From assembly GCA_047967505.1 (NCBI GenBank), contig CM106539.1: a stretch of DNA of 64,000 nt. One strand, 5' to 3'. The position numbers were made by a program, and so were the translations under genes. The DNA comes from Dipteris shenzhenensis. Taxonomy: Eukaryota > Polypodiophyta > Polypodiopsida > Gleicheniales. Shown one piece after another: positions 20,303-31,099 of the stretch; the stretch's first letter is position 1; each line of letters starts with the position of its first letter. The notes below the pieces were generated by a model. That model was not told the origin of the DNA and ran no database searches. It worked only from the letters and a program-made list of their open reading frames with translations.

Positions 20303-20609
20303 ACGCTTTGAAAAACCAACCAGACATATTAGCAATCTGTATGGTGCTGATCATGGAAGAACTAAAAGATGTACAACAGTGGGAGGATTCTTACCTCCAG
20401 AATCAGTTGTCTACAATGAAGATGAAGGAGATCTGGTAAGTGAGCATTTGATTAATGTCAAGGTTGTCAGGGATCACTGTAGAGCAATTGAAGCCAATCA
20501 GTTTCGAGGAGCTGGGCCCGATGCTCATGCAAGAGGAAGACAAGGAGAAAAATTTACGGTTAGAAACTCTTCGCGTCCCTGGATCAATGCTCCCTACGAG
20601 CAGTCCTAA
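20303..20609 (+). pseudogene. Unrecognised open frame, about 100 residues
   Basis: A stop-to-stop frame reads RHISNLYGADHGRTKRC, GGFLPPESVVYNEDEGDL and later RGRQGEKFTVRNSSRPWINA, and has no ATG. A good splice acceptor (CTTTTTTCTTTCAG) ends at 20283 and a donor-like CTG|GTAAGT is at 20433-20441, so it could be part of an exon. However, a second frame across the same bases is equally protein-like. I do not recognise either product. It may instead be the internal region of the putative LTR element ending at 19726. Confidence 0.25.
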
Positions 20610-20724
20610 GGTTTGGATCCTGAGTCCTTTTGCTCTCCCATCTCCGACAAGATGTCTTTTGCAGATTCTGATCTGTAAATCTCCCACATTGTGCAACTGG
20701 AATACTTTGCGAAGGCTTCTTTGA

Positions 20725-21629
20725 CAACAGCCATTGTCAGCTCTGTGTCCTTAAGACGTCCATGTCACCAACTCTCTTGGTCACCATGCAGAAGGCGTCA
20801 CATGCCTCTACTCTGAAGCTACCCCCTTTGGCAGGTTGGTTGGTCTCGTCCTGTTGAAAACTTCAGGCCATCCAAACATCCCATAACATCTTACTGAACT
20901 CATAAAAGAATAATGGGAATATATACCCTAAGCCAAGCAACTCTCCCGAGTGCCATACTCTTTTGAGTCTGGAGCCATGCATGCAACAGTCATGGTCATG
21001 GTGTCCTTGAAGTCCATACTCTGTGTGTACGCCTGTATTCCCGTCAGTGCAGGTGGCGGCTGGCCTAGTCAGCAACCCAGGCTGTCCTCAACATCAGAAT
21101 CTGCATTGGTGTAATAGCACTCAATGACTGACATCCTGACACTCACCTCCCTGTATACAAATACCGTCTTAGCTTGGGGCAACCACCAAAAACAGTTCTC
21201 CTGACACCACATTTGTTGTTGGGTTCTCCTCTTCAGACTGGTCCTTCTTTCTCTTCTGTTGATCAGCCTGCTTCAATCTGCAATCGTTTGCTATGTATTC
21301 GTGCAGCAGTTGCTCTTTTATAGAAGAGCTAGGCATCGTCTTAATAATCCACCTAGTTGACCTGGCAAAACAATGGATGCTTGAAATGTAGGCCTTGAAA
21401 TGTGAACAGACTCGCTGTTTTGGAGGCATGCAAGCTTCAAACTTTATATTCAAATTGGCCTAGGCATGACACGGCGCAGGGTGTGTGCGCACCTAGAAGA
21501 TGGTGGAAGAATGTGGAGAATGCTTTGTGCAAGCCGCCCACCTGGATCTTCAGACCTGTCTTTCTGCAGACTAGGACAATATAATTCACTCCATAATGAC
21601 TGGCCTAGAGCAACAAAGCCAGCACTTCA
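20725..21629. other. No recognisable gene
   Basis: About 0.9 kb with short random-looking frames only; no repeat or element terminus recognised. Confidence 0.45.
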
Positions 21630-22259
21630 CTTGCAAAAAATATCGGCCAGGAGTCACTATGACACCCACCCTCTCAAAATGGAGCAATTGAGATCCAAGG
21701 ACATTGTCAATGACGGTGAGTACAGAGCTTTCCTCCAGGGCTGAGTACAGGATGTCAATGCCTCCTGCTTCCCGGTGTCCGAGTGACAATACCAACAGAT
21801 AACTATGAGTTTTTGGGGTTCTGATGAAGAATCTCGATTTCTCAGATGGGATGGAAAGAAAGAAGAAAGTCTATTAATGTCCACTGGAGACCAGCAGGTC
21901 TATGGTGCAATATAAAAACCCATCTAAAACATCCATTCAGGGAGGGCACAAAGCAGCTCCCAGGAGTGCATGAAGCAACTCCGAGTTATAAAAAGGTATG
22001 CAAGATTCAACTTGGATCTTCATCATATGGCCTCATTGAGCAGTTGCTCATGTAGGTCCTTCACTTTGACAACCTTCTGAGCAATGTTTTGGTGTGGGTT
22101 CCTGAATTGGCAGGTCAGACCCATGTGCTAATGAGAACTAAGCTCAATAGTTTTCCCTTAATATTTTTGTATCCAAATGTTTGCACATATTGCCTTCGAT
22201 CAAGGAGCTCAGTGAGTGGCCTAACGATCCCTATTTATCTACAGCCATGCTTGAGATTG
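21630..22259 (+). repeat. Duplicated segment R2, copy 2, left part
   Basis: Diverged copy of the R2 segment at 17930-18440, interrupted by the LINE4 fragment near 21851-21985 and cut at 22260 by gypsy B. Its last 29 bp (22231-22259) recur on the far side of gypsy B at 29267-29295. Confidence 0.65.
21851..21985 (-). mobile_element. LINE4, 3'-terminal fragment
   Basis: A GAAA/GAA tract (21851-21869) is followed by TCTATTAATGTCCACTGGAG, ACC, then GGTCTATGGTGCAATA, matching the 3' termini of LINE1, LINE2 and LINE3. Only about 0.1 kb of 3' UTR is present, i.e. a severely 5'-truncated insertion. The right boundary is approximate. Confidence 0.6.
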
Positions 22260-22662
22260 TGTGACGATCTGTGACGTATTCCTTTCTCTATATCTTAGAC
22301 CTATGGATGGTTTGATGAATGGACACTTATGGAAGGGTATGCCCTTTCGACGGGACACTTCCTATGAGGCACAACCCTTCACAAGAGACATTCTATGGAA
22401 GAGACACTCCTATTGTAATGTACCCTCTCATCAAGGTTCACACCCTTCACAAGGGGTACACACCTCTTCATGCACATACACTTTGAAGTACACACCTTTT
22501 CATGTGTGACTCTTCACTCTCTATATAAGAGAGGCCCAATTGTATACACTATTGACACTACAGACACTCAAGCAATACAAATATTCCTTGTTATCTGCTA
22601 TTTCAATCTCCTTTTTGTTCCTTAGCACATTTCTAAATATAGTAAATCTAGGATTTCTTACA
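22260..22662 (+). repeat. 5' LTR of gypsy B
   Basis: Starts TGTGACGATCTGTGACG and ends GGATTTCTTACA, with a TATA box (CTCTATATAAGAG) near 22520. The U3 part is studded with short ACACACCTTTTC/CACACCCTTC motifs. It has nine extra bases compared with the 3' LTR near 22545. Confidence 0.9.
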
Positions 22663-22663
22663 G

Positions 22664-22683
22664 TGGTATCAGAGCAAATTTCG
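22664..22683 (+). other. Primer-binding site of gypsy B
   Basis: TGGTATCAGAGC starts two bases after the LTR end, the standard complement to the 3' end of initiator tRNA-Met used for minus-strand priming. Confidence 0.85.
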
Positions 22684-22899
22684 CTCTTGCCTGTAGGAAA
22701 TGCTCCCCACCTTCTAGCGCCTATCTAATACATCTCTTTCCGCTAGAAGGATATCCGTGCACATTGTGCATGGAAGAGATGGAGAGAATGAGCGTAAAAA
22801 TTTTTAGCGCCAATCCCACCTAAAGTCATCAACGGCCTCTCCATCTCCCCCACATCACGAGTTGATGTGAATGGGCACGACAAAAATCGTGTCTTTTGA

Positions 22900-23140
22900 T
22901 GTGCTTGGGCTATCCCAAAACCAAGGGACGCATCTTTTCCACCATTGGACACACCTTTTGATGAAGAGTTTTGACTCCTCACCCAAGGGACACATCCCAT
23001 CGTGGAAAAAAGGACACACCTTTTCGTGTGGGGACACCCCTTTTTAAAACAGGGTCACACCCCTTCATGAAAAGGTACACCTATTCCAAGGGACACACCT
23101 CTTAGAATAGGCACACCTTTTGGCATGAAGCACCCTACAA
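22900..23140 (+). repeat. Cluster of GGGACACACCTTTTC-type motifs in the gypsy B leader
   Basis: At least eight degenerate copies of G-G-G-ACACACC-TTTT-C occur in 240 bp, resembling those in the U3 region of the same element's LTR (22320-22510). They may be transcription-factor sites or the relic of an LTR fragment. Confidence 0.5.
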
Positions 23141-24014
23141 AAGGGTACCTAAAAGGGCTAAAAAGGAAAACCAGCTCTATATCCAAGACCTAACCCTAGA
23201 CTACCCAAGGGTTAATTAAACCCACGTTTTAATTTTTTGGTAACCACCACCCAACACTAGGCGCCCAAATCAAAAAACGCGAATTCCTGCATTAAGCTTC
23301 GCCTTTTCTGCCGTACGTGTTTGCGCCATATCCCTGCAGCAAGTAGTGCCCCTCGTCAGGCCTCCATCTTGCATCGTCCTCGATGGCGTGCACATCCGGC
23401 TCTATTGCATACTTGCCTGCAAGACCTGGTGATCGAACAAACCCCCTTTACGGCCTCTATCGTCAACTTGCTGCCTCGATTTCTGCAAATAGTGCCAAGG
23501 TGTCAGAAATTCGCCATGATTACCTGCGATCAACAGCCTTTGCTGCCCGCAAACGATTTGTTTAAAGCCTCTGCCAGTGAATTTCTTCTAAGCCTCCCGT
23601 GCTTGTAATCAGTAGTCTTGATGCCCTTTTCATCTTGATTCAGACCAGCCTGGATCCTGTTGGCTCATCTCGCCACCATAGCCTGTGAATAGCGGCAGGC
23701 CAAGGCTTGCACTCCCATGGTACGTAGCAAATAGCACAGTCTCAACGCAGAAGACAGGGCCAGGTTCCACGCAATCTGTCCTCTTCTGTTAATCGCCTTC
23801 TGCCACGCCTTACTCAGCTTTGAAAGTCTCGCCAGGCGCCTCTTAGTCGATGGACCTCCGGACCAGAGATTTTCAAGCCTTGCTATGCAACTAATTGGAA
23901 GATCTAATCTATGCCAGGTGGATTCTTTCCATTCTATTTCTAAGGATTCTCTTTCATATTGTTATTTGACGCTCATTATCAAATTATAGCAAATGAAAGC
24001 CTCCTCCTTAAAGC

Positions 24015-24506
24015 ATGGAAACCCCTAGTAATTCCCCAGTCCCTTCAAGGACACCTCAGGCATCATCTACCACACAATATCGTGTTCAGATTGCACAACC
24101 AGCCCATTTCAAAGCTTTTGCATCGTGGGTCTTCTATGTCACGTGCCCTTCCAGTGACTTGGACCACATCCTATACCTTCTACGTGAGGCACCTGAGTTA
24201 CATTACTTCCTCGACACAGTCCAGGTTGTGTTCCACGAGACACATAGATACCCAGAACCCGATATTCCTCACGAGTTTGCTGTCCATCTTTGGAGAGACT
24301 TTTACCCCTCAACTTCAACATCTCCAGGGTACCACCTTCTTCAGCTCCCAGATATCCTCCTATATAGGTTGTACCTTTCCCCAAACAGTATTTACACTCT
24401 GAAGGCACTCCTTTTCCTGGATATCCTCCACTCCCGACAGCAGCTCCTTGTCCCTTCTCAGATCCGTGGACTCTGCAACCTACCCCTGTACTCTCACGAG
24501 CAGTAA
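24015..24506 (+). CDS. Extra ORF in gypsy B leader, 163 residues, unrecognised
   Basis: An uninterrupted ATG-to-stop frame lies between the primer site and gag. It starts METPSNSPVPSRTPQASS and continues with aromatic-rich, folded-looking sequence such as FASWVFYVTCPSSDLDHILY and HEFAVHLWRDFYPS. I recognise no domain. Ordinary gypsy elements have no ORF here, though some plant lineages carry additional ORFs. It stayed open while gag and pol decayed, but a chance frame in a Pro/Ser-rich leader cannot be excluded. It ends 135 bp before gag. Confidence 0.4.
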   Translation: METPSNSPVPSRTPQASSTTQYRVQIAQPAHFKAFASWVFYVTCPSSDLDHILYLLREAPELHYFLDTVQVVFHETHRYPEPDIPHEFAVHLWRDFYPSTSTSPGYHLLQLPDILLYRLYLSPNSIYTLKALLFLDILHSRQQLLVPSQIRGLCNLPLYSHEQ

Positions 24507-24641
24507 CACCCATTTCGGCATCACCATTGTTACCTCAGACATGACCTCCTTTACCAGATTTCCACGACTGGTTCCATCCTACTTCTCTTGGCCCCTCCAA
24601 CATGAGCAACCTCAGGGAGCAGCCCGAATCTTCTTCCAGGA

Positions 24642-25582
24642 ATGGTACAAACTAGAGCGCAGGTTCGTGCTTTTCTCACAAGGATCTCAGATATGTCGCA
24701 ATGCTCGCGTGTAGCCTCTCCGGAGATAAGCGACTCAAGTCCAAAAAAGACCCCTGAAGTCAACTTACAAGGCGAAGCACTACTTCAACTTCAAATTTCC
24801 CAGCTTCAGGACAGCATCTCCGACTTGTTGGTCCAGAAAGTCCAACAACTCCAAGATTCTTGCAGTACCACACATACGGAGGATGACATGACGCAACCAG
24901 ACGACTATGTGGACTCATTCCCACCAGAGGTAGAAAACACCGAACTCCCTGCCCTCTACCGTTTACTCCAAGCTTTCAAAACTAAAAGACTTGACTTAAA
25001 CTTTCGGAAGCCTACACTAGTCAATGAAATCGCCGAACAGTCGACCAATGGCTCGCAAAACTGCGCATGTACTTTGATACTGTTGACCTCACTAAAAGCA
25101 AAAAGATTGCCTTGGCAGCCTCCCTCCTCAAGGATACAGCTTTCTTATGGTGGCAACGATGCTTAAAGGACGGCAAAAGTGTGTTAACTTGGGAACGTTT
25201 TGAACACGTGCTTCGTAAGCAGTTCATACCTACCAATGCGGACTTCCAAGCACGTTCAAAACTCAGACAGTTGGAGCAAACAGGCTCCCTGTCTTCCTAC
25301 TTCTCTAAGTTCACCACATTGGTGCTGGAGATTGATGGTTTAACTGATGATGATCGTCTTCATGCTTTCATCTCAGGGCTAAATCCCTCGTTACACATTG
25401 ATGTCCTCAAAGCAAACATCACCACCACAGATGGCGCTATTGCTTACGCAGAGCGCATTACATATTTCCAAAACACAGGAGGAAAGCAGAGTGCTAATAG
25501 AACACAGAACTCTACTATGGCCAAAGGTGCTCGCCCTCAAGATAACCCCAAGTTTAGAAAAAACTCGGGTAATCAAGGTTAG
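24642..25582 (+). pseudogene. Gypsy B gag
   Basis: Starts MVQTRAQVRAFL, a typical start of plant gypsy Gag. An N-terminal part with coiled-coil-like LQLQISQLQDSISDLLVQK is followed by a frameshift near 25030. The retrotransposon-gag core resumes with VDQWLAKLRMYFDTVDL, then AFLWWQRCLKDGKSVLTW and FSKFTTLVLEIDGL. A TAG ends it at 25580-25582. Past the stop the zinc knuckle is readable as CTIYTGNHRWFDC (about 25745-25783), in which the second Cys of CX2CX4HX4C has become Tyr. Role: capsid and RNA packaging. Confidence 0.85.
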
Positions 25583-25810
25583 CGACAGTCTCAAGATCCC
25601 CACAAGTCTCAGAAATCGTATGCTAGATTCCAACAGAAGCACTCCTCCAAGGATCGCGCCTCTTCTTCTTCACAAAGTCATCACTGTCATCCCCAACATA
25701 AAGGTGCGGCCACTGACAAGAAGAACAACTCCAGCAAAGAACTTTGTACCATCTATACAGGCAACCATAGATGGTTCGATTGTCCCAAGCGACGAAAGCA
25801 CAATTCCAAT

Positions 25811-26347
25811 ATGGAACCTAGCACTTCCCAAACAGAAGATGCTACCCCAGCACAAGACAAGAAAGACAAAGCTGTTCGAATGGCAAATACCATCCACATG
25901 AGCCTTGCCAGCAACCGTGAACCTTCCTTGGCAACTCAAGTACTTTGTGTTCAAGGATCAATTTGTGGAACAACGGTCACTATCCTCATCGACAGTGGCT
26001 GCTCTCATAACTTCCTAGCTAGTTCTATGGTCGACAAACTTTGGTTGACCACCAGTCCTAGTCCCATGGACTATCAGATTGAACTCGCAAATGGAATTAC
26101 CTTCTTGTGCAACGCCAGAATGAAAAACTTGTCTTTTCACATCCAACATTATACGGATAAGTTGAACTTCGACATCATGCCTCTTTCTCGGTACGATGTC
26201 ATACTTGGACAACAATGGCTCTACGACTATGATCCATCAATCAATTTTCGCAGCCATACTATCCAGTTTGTCCACCAGGGAAAACTTATTGAGCTAACTG
26301 GTTCTAGGGACTCTCCTTCACCCCAGTTTCCTCTGCCCTACAAGTAA
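25811..26347 (+). pseudogene. Gypsy B aspartic protease
   Basis: The frame contains TILIDSGCSHNFL (catalytic DSG), then SRYDVILGQQWLYDYDPSI, the usual flap and second hydrophobic motif of gypsy proteases. It begins after the damaged zinc knuckle and ends with a stop just before the RT leader. The short domain itself looks intact, but the polyprotein context is broken on both sides. Confidence 0.8.
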
Positions 26348-26469
26348 AGAAGTGGGTTTGTAAACGTCAAGTAAATACTTTACTTCTGTTGGTTACGCCA
26401 GTAGAGGAGACACCAACAAAGGATCCTCCTGAATACCTCAACCAACCTTTTTTCCAGCCCTACCTGGAT

Positions 26470-27190
26470 ATTTTACCATAGGAATTGCCAAAGCAGTTAC
26501 CACCTCGACGACCAGTGGATCACCCAATCGAACTTATTCCCGGTAGGAATCCACCGTCAAAACCTCTTTATCGGGTTTCTTACACTCAAAATGAAGAAAT
26601 CCAAAGATAGGTGACCAAACTACTTGACAAAGGTCACATTCGATCCAGTCGCAGTCCTTTCGGATCTCCTGTACTACTTGTGGAAAAAAAGAATAAGTCA
26701 ATGCGCCTCTACATCGATTACCGAGCCCTCAACAAGCTCACTATAAAAAACAAGTATCCATTGCCTCACATCGATGACCTCTTCGATCAACCTCTACACG
26801 CAACACAATTCTCAAAGATTGATCTTCGTTCAGGTTATCATCAAATTCGCATACGAGAAGGCGATGAGTTACAAGACAGCTTTTCGAACAAAGTATGGAC
26901 ACTATGAATGTCATGCCTTTTGGGTTAAACAATGCCCCGGCCACATTCATGACATTGATGGATGACATCTTCAGGCCTTTCCTCGATAAGTTCATCATCG
27001 TTTACCTCGATGACATCCTCGTTTTCAGCAGATCACTACATGAGCACAAACATCTTCACCAAGTTTTTGAAGAGTGAGTTCTTCAAGACCCAACTCGAAT
27101 ATTTGGGACATGTTATTTCAGCTCAAGGCATCTCTGTGGATCCCAAGAAGGTCGAGGTAATGTGAAACTGGCCTACTCCTAAGAATGTTC
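26470..27190 (+). pseudogene. Gypsy B reverse transcriptase
   Basis: Readable in three frames: [55 protein letters not shown] (catalytic Asp), then [13 protein letters not shown] and [14 protein letters not shown] (YLDD). Two frameshifts near 26880 and 27075 split it. All catalytic residues are present. It is preceded by HPIELIPGRNPPSKPLYR-like linker sequence. Confidence 0.85.
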
Positions 27191-27697
27191 ATGATGTCCG
27201 CTCTTTTCTCGGATTGGCAAACTTCTACCATACAAAGGTCTATCAGTTTTCTGAAATCGCAGCTCCTATGTCCGAATTATTGAAAAGCACATCAGTTATT
27301 CAGTGGCTTCCCGAAACAGAGTATAGTTTCCAACAACTCAAGCAAGCCCTCACTACCACACCAGTTATGGCTATTGCTGACCCAAACCTTCCATTTGAGG
27401 TCATGACCGACACTTTCGACATCGCTATAGGAGCAGTTGATGCAAGAAGGCAGAGTTATTGCTTTTGACAGCCATAAACATTCTGATATCCAAACCCGAT
27501 ACCCGGTTTATGATAAGGAGTTTCTTGCCATTGTACATGCTTATCGCTCTTGGAAACATTATCTCATGGTAGCCGACTCGGTGGTCAAGACAGACCATCA
27601 CTCTCTAAAATATATCTTTACTCAGCCAGCCATGAACGCTCGACAAGCACGCTGGGTTGAGTTTCTGGCCAACTTTCACATGACCCTCAGATTGTGA
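27191..27697 (+). pseudogene. Gypsy B RNase H
   Basis: The RT thumb/connection (DVRSFLGLANFY, IAAPMSELLK) leads to RNase H: DTFDIAIGA, then after a frameshift near 27430 MMQEGRVIAFDS, YPVYDKEFLAIVHAYRSWKH, KTDHHSLKYIFTQ and ARQARWVEFLANF. It stops at 27697, where the next readable sequence is already mid-integrase. Confidence 0.8.
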
Positions 27698-28554
27698 TAA
27701 TTGTTGATCGACTGTCCAAAATGGCACACTTTGTTGCTTGCAAAAGAAGTGCACAGGCTCCGGACATCGTCAAACTCTTCATACAACACATCTTCCGACA
27801 CCATGGATTGCCCAAGCATATCGTATCCGATAGAGATCCTAAGTTTAACTGTCACTTTTGGATTTCATTGTTCGAATCTTTGGGTACAACTCTACTATTT
27901 AGTTCAGCCTACCACCAAGAATTAGATGGCCAGACTGAAAGAGTCAACCAAGTTTTGGAAGAAATGCTTCGACATTATATTCAGTCACGCCTAGTAGCTT
28001 GGGAAGAGTATCTACCATTCCTTGAGTTTGCTTATAATAACTCTTTCCATAGTGCCATTAGCATGAATCCATTCCAAGCAGCCTATGGACACACTCTGAT
28101 TGTACCAACAAATTTTGTACTTCAACATCGAGTGGCCCTAGCTGATCAACTGGTTCAAGAAATGCAAGACATTCTACTCCAAGTCAGGGATCATATGCGA
28201 AAAGCACAAGAGCGGTATCAACGGTCTGCCAACAAACATAGACGTCACCTGGAATTTGACACTGGTGACATGGTGCTATTATTTGTAGCCCCACATCGCT
28301 ATAAGACAATTAAGTCTGTGTTTCCTAAGTTGCGACCAAGATACTATGGACCTTTTCGGATCGTCAAGAAAAATTCACCTTTAAGTTACAAATTGGAATT
28401 ACCACCATCATGGGGTACAATCCATCCGACATTTCATATTTCTTGGCTAAAGACGTACATTCCAGGCGATGAAGCAGTTCCTCCTGCAATTGATTATGTG
28501 CCAGAAATCGAAGACGATTATGTTCTTATTCCTGAGCGTATTTTGAGCCATTGA
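27694..28554 (+). pseudogene. Gypsy B integrase, N-terminus deleted
   Basis: Opens IIVDRLSKMAHFVACKRS, which normally follows the first catalytic Asp, so the HHCC zinc domain and that Asp are gone. The second Asp (VSDRDPKF) and the Glu (LDGQTERVNQVLEEM) remain. The C-terminal region includes AYNNSFHSAISMNPFQAAYG, RRHLEFDTGDMVLL and LRPRYYGPFRIVKKNS. The frame is open to 28554 and ends within the first unit of the tandem duplication. It cannot be a functional integrase. Confidence 0.85.
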
Positions 28555-28747
28555 CAGCGAGAGACTCGACATCGACTTCTCACGGAATTCCTTGTTCTTT
28601 GGCGAAATCTAGACGACTCTGATGCCAGAAATCGAAGACGATTATGTTCTTATTCCTGAGCGTATTTTGAGCCATTGACAGCGAGAGACTCGACATCGAC
28701 TTCTCACGGAATTCCTTGTTCTTTGGCGAAATCTAGACGACTCTGAT
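28500..28747 (+). repeat. 124-bp perfect tandem duplication at the gypsy B pol 3' end
   Basis: 28500-28623 is repeated at 28624-28747. The unit starts GCCAGAAATCGAAGACGATT. The length is not a multiple of three and the unit contains a TGA, so it separates integrase from the chromodomain-like tail (LTEFLVLWRNLDDSDATW), readable after 28,570 and again after 28,700. The copies appear identical, so the event is recent relative to the element's decay. Confidence 0.95.
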
Positions 28748-28878
28748 GCCACTTGGCAATCCGATAAAGACTTACAACAGTACCCTGACATTTTACAGCA
28801 GTATTTTCAGAACTTACCGTGATATTTTCTACATCAGTTCATTATCTCCACCAGGGTCTTATTTTGAGTGGGAGGGGA

Positions 28879-29268
28879 TGTCACGATCTGTGACGTATTC
28901 CTTTCTCTATATCTTAGACTCATGGATGGTTTGATGAATGGACACTTGTGGAAGGGTATGCCCTTTTGACGAGACACTTCCTATGAGGCACAACCCTTCA
29001 CAAGAGACATTCTATGGAAGAGACACTCCTATTGTAATGTACCCTCGCATCAAGGGTCACACCCTTCACAAGGGGTACACACCTCTTCATGCACATACAC
29101 TTTGGAGTACACACCTTTTCATGTGTGACTCTTCACTCTCTATATAAGAGAGGCCCAATTGTATACACTACAGACACTCAAGCAATACAAATATTCCTGG
29201 TTCTCTGCTATTTCAGTCTCCTTTTTGTTCCTTAGCACATTTCTAAATATAGTAAATCTAGGATTTCT
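28879..29268 (+). repeat. 3' LTR of gypsy B, last four bases missing
   Basis: Starts TGTCACGATCTGTGACG after the polypurine tract. Ends ...AATCTAGGATTTCT then flank, whereas the 5' LTR ends GGATTTCTTACA, so the terminal TACA is missing. A TATA box is near 29137. Confidence 0.9.
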
Positions 29269-29730
29269 ATTTATCTACAACTATGTTGAGATTGTAGGGC
29301 CCTTTAACTATTGTTGTTCAAGCATCAGGCTACCCCTTTTACGATATCACTGCCCCTTCTGTAATTTCAGGCTGTTTTGCTTCAACAGTCAAGCATCAAT
29401 GATTTGGGAATAGTCTTGTAACAATTAAGTGGCAAGGTGTGTTACAACTTACATTCAACAGCTTCACCTTACATGATATCATGGCTCATTTCTGGAGGGA
29501 CAATGTGTAAGAGCTACTAAAGTACTCTCGCTAATACAATGTGATAATCGTGCTTAAAATCCTGCATAAGCTTTTGCTCACATATTGTTGAGTGTAACTT
29601 ATTGGTGCGTGTGAAGGCCTGGATATTCCATTTTTTTTGAGCTATAGCAGTATTTTGGGTTGTGCCTATTTGTTGGCATCTATTTGTTTTTTGCATGTTT
29701 CTTAACTTGTAAATGTTTTGAAGGTTTGTG
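29267..29730 (+). repeat. Duplicated segment R2, copy 2, right part
   Basis: Continues R2 on the far side of gypsy B and matches 18440-18800 (GTTCAAGCATCAGGCTACC, ACGATATCACTGCCCCTTCT, TTCTTAACTTGTAAATGTTT). The first 29 bp repeat the left flank 22231-22259. Confidence 0.7.
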
Positions 29731-30640
29731 CGCAACCTATTGGTGTGTTTTGGGCTGTTTCCATATCAGAGTCGTGCCTTAGCAAAAGCGAGTTTTCGAA
29801 GATTTATTTCATTAAGACTTTGAAATGTAAATAGCCATAAACTAAAATTAATCAGCCACAATAACATCTGATCACATATGATTTAAAACAAAAAATGAAA
29901 AGATTGGAACACAAAAGTATTGACATTGCATGGGGTGTGAACAAGGATCACCCCTTGGTAGGAGCTAACATATTAATGTAATTCCAATAATGCTTGATTT
30001 TGAATACAATGATATTCCAAAATTCTGGACTGAACCAAAAGAAACCCTAGTAGATTCTAATGAATATTGCCTTCTCCTTAAATTTGAACAAACGAGAAAT
30101 TTAAGAAGTGAGCTAAAATAACTGGGTGTAGACCACACACATGTAAATCCACACATAGACTTGAGCATCCATTTATACAAAGGTTTTTTCACTAACTTTT
30201 TATTGACACTCTGGAGGTGAATGGAAGACCTCAACCTTAACAAAGACTAAAACTAAAGGATAAGTCTAATAAAAAAGTAGTCCACATTCTCTTTACACAA
30301 GCTACAACTTGTGAAGACTGTACGATTTCATTTTAGTCTTTGCCAAATGAGCATCTAAGCGAAAAAATGCAGCTAAGAAGAAAAATTCGAATTTGTGATT
30401 CAAAAAATGCGAGAAAATTACTCAAACGAAAGAAAAAATCGGGGAAAAAAACAGTGACATGTTATGTTTTTACATAAACCAACACGTCATCCCTCTACTC
30501 GTATTAGGACGAATATGTGGTTATGTTTCTGTATATAAGGTCACTATTTGCTAGTTTGTCTTATCTCACGTTGATCAAAAAAGGAAAAGAAAGAAGAAAG
30601 GTCCTTCAAGGTTGTGAAAGCAATCTAGAAGGTCTGAAAT
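29731..30640. other. AT-rich DNA without recognisable genes
   Basis: About 0.9 kb with no domain or repeat that I can support. Confidence 0.5.
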
Positions 30641-30644
30641 AAGA

Positions 30645-31085
30645 TGGATTTTGTTTGTGGGAGTTTTAGGATCTCTTGTGAGATTTGTGGTTTTGGTCTT
30701 TGTGTCTCTGTTTGTGGGAATTCTAGGTTCTCTTTGTTGAGTTCCTTTGATCTATTGTGAGAAAAGTGCTTTTAGTATTTTTGTGTTTATGAAATTTGTT
30801 TGTGGGAGTTCTAAGATCTCCTTTTTGAGTTCCTTGAATCTCTTGTGAGAAAATTTGTTTGTGGGAGTTCTAGGATCTCCTTGTTGAGTTCCTTAGATCT
30901 CTTGTGAGAAATGTGCTTGTTTTTGTGTCTATGAAATTGTTTGTGGGAGTTCTAGGATCTCCTTGTTGAGTCCTTAGATCTCTTGTAAGAAATGTACTTA
31001 TTTTTGTGTCTATGAAATTCGTTTGTGGGAATTCTAGGATCTCCTTGTTGAGTTCCTTAGATCTCTTATGAGAAATATGATTTTA
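30645..31085. repeat. Minisatellite, period about 57-87 bp
   Basis: Six imperfect units start with TTTGTGGGAGTTCTAGGATC near 30653, 30711, 30798, 30855, 30938 and 31022. Spacing alternates between short (about 57) and long (about 83-87) forms. Confidence 0.85.
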
Positions 31086-31099
31086 TTTTGTGTTTGTAT

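Larger units (their letters stand above)
22260..29268 (+). mobile_element. Ty3/gypsy element B (chromovirus-like), defective
   Basis: Two LTRs (22260-22662 and 28879-29268), a tRNA-Met-type primer site and a polypurine tract (GAGTGGGAGGGGA, 28866-28878) delimit a 7.0-kb element. Internal order is a long leader with an extra ORF, gag, protease, RT, RNase H, a partial integrase and a chromodomain-like tail. Internal damage includes frameshifts, a deletion at the RNase H-integrase boundary (about 27690) and a 124-bp tandem duplication. The flanks carry an atypical duplication of about 29 bp instead of a 5-bp target repeat, and the right LTR lacks its last four bases. Confidence 0.9.

Noticed and set aside
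20284-20480. A pair of short exons joined by a GTAAGT intron
   Set aside because: The nearest in-frame acceptor would give an intron of only about 27 bp, too short for plants.
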